The notes beneath the pieces are model-generated. The model saw only the letters and a program-made list of their open reading frames with translations, ran no database searches and was not told where the DNA came from. Of a DNA stretch of 64,000 nucleotides, positions 36,900-46,578 are shown piece after piece. How positions within the stretch are numbered: position 1 is the first letter of the stretch; every line of letters starts with the position of its first letter. The DNA comes from Megalonaias nervosa. Lineage: Eukaryota; Mollusca; Bivalvia; Unionida; Unionidae. Both the position numbers and the translations under genes were made by a program. The stretch covers positions 62,001 to 126,000 of the forward strand of contig JAECUM010000840.1 of NCBI GenBank assembly GCA_016617855.1, read 5' to 3'.

Positions 36900-38135
36900 A
36901 AAAGTTGGAATTTGATGGCGGGGTTAGCCACCTTATATGCACTATTTTGGGGGTCAGTTGTAGAGTTATATATGATGGTCATTTTACTCAGACCTATGTT
37001 TTTAGTATTGTGTTAGTATAGGGAGAGAGATCTGTCACGTTTGTAAATTCTTGACGTTGTTGGTTTATGCTCCTGTTACTCTTAATTTTACGTAATATTT
37101 AGTGTTTTTGGTTTGAGTATGTGTATTAAAAGAAAAAATCTTTTTTTTGTGATTTAGTCGTGTGAGATGGAAGTTTATTATGGACTTGCCCTTTGGCTAG
37201 CAGTCTTATCCTGCTGCTATAGTCCTTCTAGTTTATTGTTGTTACAGTTATATTTTTAGGTGTGTTTATATTTCTCCATGATTCCTAATTTGTTAAAGGT
37301 ACGATATTATATTTTTATATGTGGTGTCAATGTTTTTGTTATGTACCTTGTCCAAGAGTTCAGGGTATGTCGTAGGAGATCCGATCTTCTTTTGGTAGTC
37401 ATGGAAGTTAATTCGGTGATTGTGGTATTTGCGACAGCTGTTAAAAACGTGGTCCAGTGTTTCTGGTGCAAAGTAGTGATGGCAGTTTATAGTTCGATTC
37501 GGTTCTTTGCTGAGGTATTTTCCAAAACTTCCCCTGGGGATGTGAATTTTTGCTAATAAGTGCTTTCTCCATTCGTCAATGCTGAAACTGTCGTTTAGTA
37601 GTGATTCATTGTTGGTTTGGTCTGTTAATAGGTGGGGTATTCCTTATCCAGTTCTTGCCTCTGCGCCATAAATTTTTGGGAATAATTGCTATTGCTGCTT
37701 GATTTAGCAAAATGTTGTGCTAATTGTTCTGCTTTATCTAGGTTGGTGTCGGCTCCTGATATTTTTGGTGTTGTTGTTGGGACCTTCCCTCACATGGCTT
37801 TGACTTTTGCTCAGACTTCTTTGGAGTTGGTACGATGACTGAGTGTGGAGCAGTATGCGCGCCATGAATTAGTTTTCGCTTCTTTTATTACTGTTCGTGT
37901 GCTAGCTTCCTTTTCCTTGTAGATCATGAAGTCCGAAGCTAGTTTTGTGTGTTTAAAGCGGTTGAGGGCCCTTTTTTCCTTGATAGCTATTCGGCAGTTG
38001 TCAGTCCACCATGGTATACTATTTTTATTAAACTTCCCGCTTGTTTCGGGTATACTGTTTTGTGCTGCTCCATTTATTGCCTGGGTTATGTTGTTGTAGT
38101 ATTGGTTGGTACCGTTACTATGTAGATCTTCTAGA
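36900..38135 (-). pseudogene. LINE remnant L1 (endonuclease-RT linker fused to C-terminal tail)
   Basis: Read on the minus strand, 38080-37790 encodes the linker that follows the LINE endonuclease (PWWTDNCRIAIKEKRALNRF; homologous to PWWNDECNSIIKEKKKALNK-type sequence in copy L4). It then jumps to the C-terminal tail at 37560-37320, with GSFGKYL, a Cys/His cluster INCHHYFAPETLDHVFNSC and KIGSPTTYPELLD. Reverse transcriptase and RNase H are missing between them, so this is an internal-deletion derivative. Stops interrupt the frame. It runs into a 3' region with a GATGGCGGGGTTAGCCACC hairpin and then array B. Confidence 0.75.
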
Positions 38136-38160
38136 CTATTATTATTATGATTGAATTATA

Positions 38161-38560
38161 GTGGCGTTCGTACAATAAGTACATGTGCCACTGGTTAATT
38201 CCTGCACCGCAGGATGTTAATTATTCCTTAGGGAATGGAATCAGTGCCACATTCCCCAGGCGTTAATGCACTCAAAGAGTGCTGTTAATTTAGCCGTCAG
38301 GCAGCGAGCGGTACAATAAGTTCCAAGCTGCCTGAATGGTAGGCTTTCATGAGTGGGGATAGTCCCAGCACACACTCATGTTTTTGAGTCCAGCTCTAGC
38401 ATAGGGTGAGTGGTAATTAGCGAGTTTGGAATTAGTGCGTGCATTGCACGCTTATTGGCTTTGGTGTCCGGTCGAAAAAAGGGTGGCGCAGACCAGGAAG
38501 TGAGGCGCCAAGCCGCAGGGTGGTGTCCGGTGTTTCCAGGGTGTTGGTCTAAAAGAAGGT
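38161..38560. repeat. Hairpin array C
   Basis: Stem-loops: GTGGCgttcGTAC/GTACatGTGCCAC (38161-38191), CCTGCaccGCAGG (38201-38213), CCTTAGGGAAT/ATTCCCCAGG (38226-38260) with loop GGAATCAGTGCCAC, GCACTCaaaGAGTGC (38268-38282), CAGGCAGC/GCTGCCTG (38298-38334), CATGAGTG/CACTCATG (38348-38380) and GCGTGCattGCACGC (about 38435). An (ATT)n tail is on the left. A single two-hairpin unit (GTGATGxx and TGATGGTCctgggcttaGACCACC) follows at 38.67-38.73 kb. Confidence 0.88.
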
Positions 38561-38599
38561 CGTCTTACACGGACTAAGAATTTGGATATAAACTCTGTG

Positions 38600-41454
38600 C
38601 TGTTTTTTTTTTTTAACATTAAAATTAAGAATTAAGTAGGTAGAAACCTCGGATGACAGCTATTTAGTTTACCAGTGATTTTGTCACCTTGTGTGACTGG
38701 CCCTGATGGTCCTGGGCTTAGACCACCTTATATGAGATATTGTTTTGGGGTCTTACTGGGTGTGTCTTATTTGGGGCCAATCGGTCTTGGGGTGTGTGGT
38801 TGAACCGTTTTTGTGATTACCTTATTTACTCGTATGGTATTATTTGATGTGGCGGCTTTTAGTTTTAGGTATGGTTAATTTATTTACTCATGTTGCGCTA
38901 ATGGGGTGTTACGCGTTTTTGGAGATATCTCTTAAGTTGTTCCAAGAGGTTCGACTTAAGGGGTGGTTTAGTTAATGTTGCGGCTTTAGTGTTTTTGGAA
39001 GGGACAGACGCCTTCGCTGAATAATCAGGTCCCAGTGTGACTTATCAAAGACGTCCATCACATGGTTGAGCCGTTTTTGTGATGGTCTTAGCGTTTTTTA
39101 ATTATTGTAGTTTTTAATTAAACACCTTTTGTCGCCCGGTTTCATTTAGGAAATTTAGAATGTTTTTATAAGTTATGTTAATGTTGATGTTGTTATTGTC
39201 TAGGAACTCTGGGTATGTTTTTGGGGATCCAATTTCTTTTTGTGCGTTTTGAAATTTATTTCTGGCCAACTGATGTTTAGAGCAGTCATTGAAAATATGA
39301 TGGAGGTCTTCTATAGTGCGGCAGTGATAGCAGTTGATGTTAGTGGGTTTTGGCCGTAGATATTTACCAAAACTGCCGGCTAGTTTTGTTTTGCCCGTCA
39401 TAATTCTATTTATGATTTTTTTGGTCCGTGCTGTTAACTTAGGGTGGTTTAATGGACCTATTTACTTCCTTTAGGGTGGAGTATAACTTTCTACCCTTTG
39501 GGGTAGCATTCCAGTACTTCTGCCACTTGATGTTGATGTAGGTTTTAACTAAGCTTTGTGCTTCTGTGATAATATACTTTAGTGGGGCTGGGTTATGGTC
39601 TCCTAATTTACTTTTGGCTACTTTGTCTGCTTGTTCGTTGCCAGGGATTCCTATATGCGATGGTATCCACACAAATTCCACGATCTGGCTTTTGGTGGAT
39701 AATTCTTTAAGCAACTGGTAATCCCTGGCAGGAATGTTTCTCCTGATTTAGTGTTGTTTGTTTTTATTGATGTTATTACACTAAGGGAGTCGCTGATGAT
39801 TATGGCTTTTGGGATGTTGTTTTCTAAGACCCAGTTTAATGATTCATTGATAGCCCAGAATTCAGCTGTATATGTAGAGCAGTGATCTGGTAATCTGGTT
39901 CCCATTTGTATGCAAAGTTCTGGGATTACTACTGTTGCTGCTGTTCTGGGTGGCTCTGGTGTTTTAGATCCATCAGTGTATATTTTAAAGAAACTGTATG
40001 TCCATTGTAATGTTTGTTTTTAGTTCATGCTCCTGTTCCAGTTTGTTTCCATATTCGGTGGCTTTAGTGTTAATCCTTGGTTTAGTGTTCACCTAAGGGG
40101 CTTGGTCAGGGGGTTTCGTGTATCCCTCCTGTTCCAAAATTGGCAAATTTTTTCTCAATTCTAGGATTTGTTTTCCACCTTAGTAAGTAGTTATGATGTT
40201 TGGATTTTCTTTTCCTAAAACTTCTGGGTGTGTACTTGGGGATCCAATTTTGTTTTGCGCAAGGTTGAATATGGATCTTTCTTGTTTGTATTTATGGCAG
40301 ATATTGAATATATGATGTAAATCTTCTGGTGTTTTACAGTGGTAGCAGTTAATGTTGGATGGTTTTGGTCCAATGTATTTTCGGAAACTATTTGCTAGTT
40401 TGTTTTTTCCGGTGTATATTCTGTTTTTGATCTTAACTACTTATCTTTTGGGGTTTAATGGTCCTATCTATTTCGCTTAGGACGGCGTAAAGTGTCCGCC
40501 TTTTGGTGCTTTGATTCCACTGTTCTTGCCATTTGTGATTGATGCGTGTTCTAATAATACTAAGTATTTCATTAAGTATTTCATTTACGATGTATTTTAT
40601 AGGAGTGGGACTAGGGTCTTGTAATCTTAGTTTGGCTGTCAAATCAGCTGTTTCATTTCCTAAGATACGTATGTGGGATGGAATCCACATAAATTCTACG
40701 TCCTGTTTGTTGTTTTTTAAGTTCTTTTAGTAGTATGTAGACTTTTCTTAGAAAATTTTCTCTTGATTTGGTGTTGTTAAATTTTTTGGATGTGATAACA
40801 CTAAGCGAGTCACTTATTATTACAGATTTTTTAAAGTTATTGATTTTAACCCATTTCAGAGCTTCCACAATGGCCAAGAATTCTGCTGTATATATGGAGA
40901 AGTAATCCGGTAGCCTGGCTCCAATTTGAATATTACGTTCTGGAATTACTGCGACCGCTGCTGTCCTGGGTGGCTCTGATGTTTTTGACCCATCGGTGTA
41001 GATTTTTACAAAACTGGAGTAGGAGTCAAGTATGTCCATTGTTATAGATGTTTTAAGTTGGTGTTCTTGGTCAAGTTTATTCACGTATTTGGTTGCTTTG
41101 GTGTTAATGTCCGGTTTAGGAGTTGTCCAGGGGGTCTGATCAGAGTATTCTAGTTGTTCGGCTTGATAGTCATGGATTGGTAGTTATTTTCCAAGTTCAT
41201 GAATAAGTTTCCCTTCTGGGATATTAGGGACTAGTTTTCGGCTCAACGGTTTGTTGCATTTTTCAATTGCTATTCTGGTTGGGTGTGAGTTTGGGTGAAT
41301 AGTTACCATTGCTGCATATCTTGATATAAGCTCATGTCGTCTTAGTTGCAGTGGTAGCTCTCCTGTTAGTATTTGAAGTTCGTCAAGTGATGCTGATGGG
41401 AGGGTGCCTGTGCAGACGGTTAGAGCTTTTCTGAGAGAGACTCTTGGATTATAG
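38600..41454 (-). pseudogene. LINE remnant L2/L3 with a tandemly duplicated RNase H-tail module
   Basis: Minus strand. 41450-41184 is the RT-RNase H connection (VSLRKALTVCTGTLPSASL; LQLRRHELISRYAA). 41084-40433 is a type I RNase H domain (IYTDGSK aspartate, YTAEFLAIVEAL glutamate, ISDSLSV aspartate, WIPSHIRILGNETADL). 40433-40200 is the C-terminal tail. A second connection (40.12 kb), a second RNase H (40000-39620: IYTDGSK, STYTAEFWAI, IISDSLSV, WIPSHIGIPGNEQAD) and a second complete tail follow (39401-39114; NCYHCRTIEDLHHIFNDC). Stops and frameshifts break both. The 3' untranslated part runs 39.1-38.6 kb into array C. RNase H of this kind marks I-superfamily LINEs. No RT palm is present. Confidence 0.85.
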
Positions 41455-41700
41455 TGGCGTTCGTTCCAACTGGGCATGTGCCACTGGTTAATTCCTGCAC
41501 CGCAGGATGTTAATTATTCCTGGGGAAAGAAATTAGGGCCACTTTCCCCAGGCTTTAATGCACTCAAAAAGTGCTGTTAATTTTAGCCGTCAGGTCGCGA
41601 AACAATAGGTTCCAAGTGACCTGAATGGTAGGCTTTCATGAGTGGGAGTCGAACCAGATCACACTCATGTTTTTTGGGGTTTTTTTTCTCAGTCTTTTGC
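41454..41700. repeat. Hairpin array D
   Basis: Stem-loops GTGGC/GCCAC (41454-41484), CCTGCaccGCAGG (41494-41506), CCTGGGGAAAG/CTTTCCCCAGG (41519-41552, 11 bp perfect), GCACT/AGTGC (41560-41574), CAGGTC/GACCTG (41591-41623) and CATGAGTG/CACTCATG (41637-41669). It abuts the 5'-truncated end of LINE L3 directly. Confidence 0.9.
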
Positions 41701-41769
41701 GCTATGGGGTGAGTGGTAATAGTACCGTAACTCACTGACCTATTCAGTCTGCTTGATGAGAGCTTTTCT

Positions 41770-42750
41770 TACTTACTTACTTACTTACTATTAAATTTAA
41801 GTGGTGTGCGCCCATTCGGGCATGTACCACTATTTTATGTCCGCAAAGCGGACTGCTAAATTTATCCTGGGGGAAGGAATAAGAGCCTCATCCCCCAGGC
41901 ATTTATGCTCCCAAAGAGAGCTGTTAAATTAGCCTAAAGAGTGTTTCCCAGGTCGTGGGACAACTAAGTCCCAAACGACCTACACTAGCTGGTGAATTGA
42001 CTTGAATACTGAAGAGTAAAGTGCAAAACTTTTAACTTCATCAACACACTCCTCAGTTCAAGAGAAGACTCGTTGGCATGCAGGTATTTCCGGACTATCT
42101 TTCTTCATCCATATTATGGGTCTCCAGTCCGCCCATGCAGCATGTTATACCATGCACCCATATGCCACTCCGCCACAGCACCAGCTAGGGCTATTTCTTG
42201 AGTGGGAATGGACCCAACACACACTCAAGTAAAAATGGAGATCAGTCTACAGCGATACCAGGTGTCAACCGAAGCAGTATGAGACGTCAGTCGCGATTGG
42301 TCGGTGACTATGACGTCTCATCGGGCCACCTGGTGTTTGGACGGGTGAAAATCGTTCCACATCTCAGTCCGTGTACAGGAGGCCGAATATGGAAAAGGAG
42401 GAAAAGTATCTCGGCAGTCGGTGCGATGGAAAGCCATGGATGCCGTGTTCGCTCCAAAACCCCCGTCCGTACTTATTTCGATTTCAGTCCATTTATACTA
42501 ATGGACATACAAATAATCCAATAATGTGTAAACCACCTGTTCAATTGACCAAATAATATGAGTTTCTAAATTTCGTATTTAATTTAATTCAAGTTGGAAT
42601 TTAGTGTACATAGTGTACATAAATATTTTTGAAATATACCAATCAGTCAAAATGACTACTATATGTTTGTATCACGCAAATGTTAAACAAGTAGAAATTT
42701 CGATGGTGGAACCAAAAAGATCAAATTTGTGCTACAACAGAGAGATATGA
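41770..42750 (-). repeat. Hairpin array E (left inverted arm)
   Basis: A (TTAC)n tail lies at 41770-41788. Hairpins then follow: AGTGGT/ACCACT (41800-41831), GTCCGCaaaGCGGAC (41839-41853), CCTGGGGGA/TCCCCCAGG (41866-41899), AGGTCGTGGGAC/GTCCCAAACGACCT (41950-41981), a long-range TAGCTGGTG/CACCAGCTA pair (41986-41994 with 42179-42187) enclosing smaller stems, CTTGAGTG/CACTCAAG (42197-42229), ACCAGGTG/CACCTGGT enclosing GAGACGTCA/TGACGTCTC (42257-42334), and GTCCA/TGGAC around TATACTAA (42487-42506). About 41950-42510 is over 85 percent identical to the inverted copy F. Homology continues weakly to about 42750. Confidence 0.88.
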
Positions 42751-43315
42751 TCAAAAACGGCTTTCAAGCCAAAGTGAGAACCGTATAACTCATTCAGGCA
42801 ATTGATTGTTTGCTCGGTCTTTTCTTCCGAGTCCATTTCGGGAGCTCTTCGGTGTATGGACAGCGCTGTATTCCCAGATAATTTCCTGTCCCAGACTGGA
42901 GTACGTCTTCTTTCCAGGGCTGTTACGTTGCAAGTTCAGCATATTATCCATGTGCACTGCATATGGCCGCTACTATGGTCTTCTTCAATTCACATAGCCT
43001 GCACGAGCTGCATAAACCATGCTGCTCTTCTAACGCCAATGCAGCTGTTGTAGTTGATAATAATATTGATAATTCTTTGTTCTTGATATTGTTGATGATG
43101 ATTTCTTGTTACAGTGGTTGGCCAGTGGGTCTCCTCGGACATGTGCACTGCATATGGCTGCGCTACTGTGGTTTTCTTTAATTTACATAGCCTACACGTG
43201 CTGCATGATTAAACCGATCCCTTCTCCACACCATGTCGATATAGCCGCTGGAGTACCGCTGTTGCTCCCTCAACGCCTGTTGCTTGAATGAATGAAAATG
43301 AATGATGAATGAATG
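42751..43315. other. Spacer with a 70-bp direct repeat
   Basis: CATGTGCACTGCATATGGC and the following 50 bases (ending CTGCATxA) occur at about 42950 and 43138. GAATGAATG-type simple repeats lie at 43284-43313. Short plus frames are not supported as genes. Confidence 0.5.
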
Positions 43316-43345
43316 AGAGCTTTTCTACGACCTCTATGCTTTTCT

Positions 43346-43374
43346 CTTCACGTCCGTGCTTCACGTATATAAAG
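43346..43374 (+). promoter_or_regulatory. TATA promoter box shared with the region upstream of the LINE
   Basis: The 29 bases from CTTCACGTCCGTG through CTTCACGTATATAAAG are identical to the reverse complement of 52416-52444. They contain a good TATA box (TATATAAAG), 78 bases before the ATG at 43452. A 25-bp direct repeat (AGCTTTTCTACGAC, then TCTATGCTTT) flanks the box at 43316 and 43373. Confidence 0.75.
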
Positions 43375-43451
43375 CTTTTCTACGACTTCTATGCTTTAAT
43401 CTGCAGCGAACACAGAAGGAGTAACACGTAACTACGAAGAGAACGCTAGCG

Positions 43452-43571
43452 ATGGAACTTATTCCAGCTATAGCACTAAGTGCTCTTCAGGGCTTGGGAC
43501 TCAGTATAGCGTCAGGTTGGAGTTTACGCGCGCAAGAGAAAGGCATGACTATTCTGCTCATCTGGGAATAA
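43452..43571 (+). CDS. Short N-terminal ORF of the unrecognised element gene, copy 1
   Basis: A 39-codon frame, starting at the first ATG after the TATA box, reads MELIPAIALSALQGLGLSI, then ASGWSLRA and TILLIWE and stops. The same sequence pattern (GLGLxxASGWSLRA and LLIWE) opens the paralogue at 55193, so the start and frame are conserved. It looks like a hydrophobic helix followed by a short strand. In the paralogue the frame runs on to 73 codons and overlaps the larger second frame. Here the stop directly follows LLIWE, and basic-rich sequence (FSGGRRKNRRRRTYKNYRRR) continues further on in the same frame. No family is recognised. Confidence 0.6.
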   Translation: MELIPAIALSALQGLGLSIASGWSLRAQEKGMTILLIWE

Positions 43572-43738
43572 GAAACTACAGAAATTGAGGACAATAGAAT
43601 TGGGCGCCAGGGATTCAGTGGTGGTCGTAGGAAGAACCGGCGAAGACGAACCTACAAGAATTATCGCCGCAGGCCGTCAAATTCGGACCTATAGAACCCA
43701 ATCAACCGGATTCACCCCCACCAACTCAACCTCCACAA

Positions 43739-44266
43739 GTGAAGATAACCGAGGTTAGACATTCTACATCATCTCCCTCACCACCACACTTCACTCCTAT
43801 TCAACAACAAACAATGGAGACTTTCGCAAGTGTGGTAGCCAAATCGCCGCCCAGCAGAACACCATCTACTGTCCAGGAGGAAAATATTAAAGAGGACAGC
43901 ATAGCAGAGGAGACAGAAAGTGAATCGGAGGAGGAATTGGACGAAGACTCCGCTAGGGTTCATAACCTGGGACTACAAGAGGCCGCAATTGATATCAAGA
44001 AAGCTGGGAACTTTATCAGAGCAGTCTCATACATGGCTTGGAAGTCTTTAAGGACTAGGAGACCTAACCCAAAACAATGGTCATTCGGGAGACACCTCCT
44101 ATACATATATTATTATGACGCTTACAAAAATCACCCGATGTCTTCACTTACTGATGCCGCCGAGTTCTTTACCAGCTTACTCGGATATGAGGCATTCCCG
44201 GCGCGGCGGTATCGAGAGACTAGGACGGCTGAAGAAATCTGGGAGGACGACAAAAACCCTTTTTAG
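43739..44266 (+). CDS. Main ORF of the unrecognised element gene, copy 1
   Basis: The frame is open from before 43739 (no ATG at the edge; GTG at 43739) and ends TAG at 44264-44266. Order of parts: P/T/S-rich stretch, METFASVVA box, acidic run (ETESESEEELDED) and a globular C-terminal part containing NFIRAVSYMAWKSL, PNPKQWSFGRHLL, YYYDAYKNHPMSSL, AAEFF, EAFP and RTAEEIWEDD. All of these have counterparts in the paralogue at 55068-54280 (ETFASIVA, acidic run, NFISAVKFLAWRIL, PSPNQWHFG, LAQYYPHA, NYPLMNL, RTAEK). Basic N-terminus plus acidic middle plus globular end recalls nucleocapsid-like proteins, but that is only an analogy. The 3' side leads straight into hairpin array F. Function unknown; nearly intact. 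Confidence 0.65.
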   Translation: MKITEVRHSTSSPSPPHFTPIQQQTMETFASVVAKSPPSRTPSTVQEENIKEDSIAEETESESEEELDEDSARVHNLGLQEAAIDIKKAGNFIRAVSYMAWKSLRTRRPNPKQWSFGRHLLYIYYYDAYKNHPMSSLTDAAEFFTSLLGYEAFPARRYRETRTAEEIWEDDKNPF

Positions 44267-45274
44267 GCCTACTAACCAAAATTGCCTCTTATCTCGGGAT
44301 TCCAATTTGGCTTGGAACCCCAGTTCGATAAATCCATACACCTGATCTGATCCTTTTTTCCACCGTCAAAATTTTGGATTTCAAACCACATATCTGATAT
44401 TGATCAAACTCCTTTTATGTCGCTCAGACATCTTAGTAATTAAAATGTGTTAGGGACTTATATATTATGTACATACGTACTAGAATGATTGGCCTGATAG
44501 GTGATAGGAAAAATTGTAAGACTTAACGGATTAGGTTAATTGCAGAGATGGTTCACACATTATTGGATTATTTTATATGTCCATTAATACAACTGGACTG
44601 AATTTGAAATAAGTATGGGTCGGCGTTTTGGGGCGTACACAACATCCATTGCTTTGCTTCACACCGGTTGCCGAGTCAATTTCCTCATTTTCCGGACTTG
44701 GACTCCTGTACATGGACGGAATGTGGAACGATTTCCACCCGTCCAACCACCAGGTGCCCCGATGAGACGTCATAGTCACCGACCAATCGCGACTGACGTC
44801 TCATACTGCTTCGGTTGACACCTGGTGGTAGCGTTGTAAACTGAAAGGCTTGAGTGTGTGTTGGGTCCATTCCCACTCAAGTAAAGCCCCTAGCTGGTGC
44901 TATGGCGGATTGGCATGTGGGTGCATGTAAACATGCTGCATGTGCGGACTGAAGACCCATTAAATTGGATGAAGAAAGATAGTCCGGAAATACCTGCATG
45001 CCAACGAGACTCCTCTTGAACTGAGGAGTGTGCTGATGTGGTTAAAAGTTTTGCACTTTACTCTTCAGTATCCAAGTTAATTCACCAGCTAGTGTAGGTC
45101 GCTTGGGACTTAGTTGTCTTACGACCTAAGAAACATCTTTAGGCAACTTAGCAGCTCTCTTTGAGAGCATTAACACCTGGGGATGTGGCTCGGATTCCTT
45201 ACCCCAGGATAAAATTAACAATATGCGGTGCATACATTAACAACTGGCACATGCACATATGTGCGCACGCCAGT
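44267..45274 (+). repeat. 3' region and hairpin array F (right inverted arm)
   Basis: After the stop comes a 3' region shared with the paralogue unit (CAAAATTTTGGATTTCAAAC, TATTGATCAA, GATGTCTGAG-type blocks). Array F then mirrors E: GTCCA/TGGAC (about 44580), GGACGG stem, ACCAGGTG pair enclosing GAGACGTCA/TGACGTCTC, CTTGAGTG/CACTCAAG (44849-44881), CACCAGCTA pair, AGGTCG stem, CCTGGGG/CCCCAGG and ACTGGC/GCCAGT (45243-45274). Its tail ATAATGCAAATGTAAGTACT abuts array G. Confidence 0.85.
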
Positions 45275-45311
45275 ATAATGCAAATGTAAGTACTAACTTA
45301 ATTTGGATTAA

Positions 45312-45600
45312 GGTCGCTTTCGCCAACTTGGGCATGTGCGACCGATTAATGCCCCCATTGGAGGCTGATTGATTTTGTCGAGGGGGACAGAATAGTGCCG
45401 CGTCCCCCTCGCTTTAATGCTCATAGAGTGTGCAGATAGATTTTGTTCGTATTCGGAACAAGTGGTGAGTGGGAATTGACCCTCACGCACTCACATGGTT
45501 AGGTACAAAAATGCCCGGTCGAGGCAAGGCAGGAAAGGTGGTCGTGAGGAAGGCGCTGTACATCCGGGTTCTTTTTGAATCCCTATTTTCCAAAAAATAA
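45312..45600. repeat. Hairpin array G
   Basis: Stem-loops GGTCGC/GCGACC (45312-45343), GCCCCCattggaGGC, CGAGGGGGAC/GTCCCCCTCG (45379-45411, 10 bp perfect) with loop AGAATAGTGCCGC, TTGTTC/GAACAA (about 45443-45461) and GTGAGTG/CACTCAC (45465-45494). The following GGCGCTGTACATCCGGG matches GGCGCTATATATCCGGG after array A. Confidence 0.88.
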
Positions 45601-45719
45601 TGTTGGCGTCTAGACGTAACTATAATTTGACAATATTATTTGTGCTGCTTATAGATGTGGTAATGATACAGCGGGCCAACCTATGCTAAATTTTAATTTA
45701 AATTTATTTTAATTAGTTG

Positions 45720-46425
45720 CTATTTAGTTGGTGATTGATGGCTGGGTTTTGTCACCTTATATACATCTAGATTTGGGTCCTATCTCCTAAATTAATTTAA
45801 GGCGCCACCTTGTTTGGCTAGACCTGATGGCTTTGGAGTTGAGTCACCTTATAAAGATAATTTGAGGTCTTATGCTATATCTATATTATGTAGATTCAAG
45901 ATTTTTAATGCGCCACATTGTGCAGCTGGTCCTGATGGCTGTTGGTTTTAAGCCACCTTATAAAGCTAATTTGGGGTCTTACGTTATATTTAGTTAATTA
46001 ATTAGTCAAATTGTTGCCGCATTGTGCAGCTAGACCTGATGGCTGGGTTTAATGGGCCAGTTTATTTGTTTGTATTTTAATGATCCACTGTATCACAGGA
46101 TGTAGAAGAGACATAGGAGGAGTTGTTAGTAATTTTATTCAGAGCAAATTGTGATAGATGGTTGTCGACTTGGATACCGGTAGTCATATTGCATTGCTTG
46201 ACGGATCACAATCCCAATGCCGTATGACAGTTGAATTGTAAGATATAGAAAGGTAAGTTGGTAAATAAGGAATCTGGATACACGCAGTCGCATTGCATTA
46301 CCCGACGAACCACACCTCTCAACTCGAAATCGTTCCATGAGATCCGAGATGAGGCAAGGGCTCCAGCCCGCGCATAGGCTGGTACATACCTCTAAGTGGG
46401 CCGTAAACCGAAGCCCCCACCCCAT
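45720..46425 (-). repeat. Two-hairpin tandem repeat and adjoining segment, copy of the 36 kb region
   Basis: Units at about 45735, 45810, 45910 and 46020 have GCCxCA/TGxxGC first hairpins and GATGGCT/AGCCACC second hairpins. At the far end lie TAATGATCCACTGTATCACA (36.4 kb counterpart TAATGATCCACTATGTCACG) and a minus-strand peptide IVIRQAMQYDYRYP, matching MIRYAMQYVYRY at 36.49-36.53 kb. Probably LINE 3' sequence. Confidence 0.7.
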
Positions 46426-46578
46426 CTCGCACCCCCTGGTTCAATCATTTGGTGTGTTTAACGTCAGGCAACTGTTTCTGCTACTGCTTGATATGATTTA
46501 CGGTGACGAGTTGGTGCATGAATTAAATTTTCCCAGTTTTATCAATCTGCCTAAGGAAGAGCAAAATTGACTCGTTGG

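Noticed and set aside
42198..42524. Plus-strand 108-codon frame in hairpin array E
   Set aside because: It runs through paired hairpins, and the inverted copy F does not keep the frame; structure explains the sequence better.
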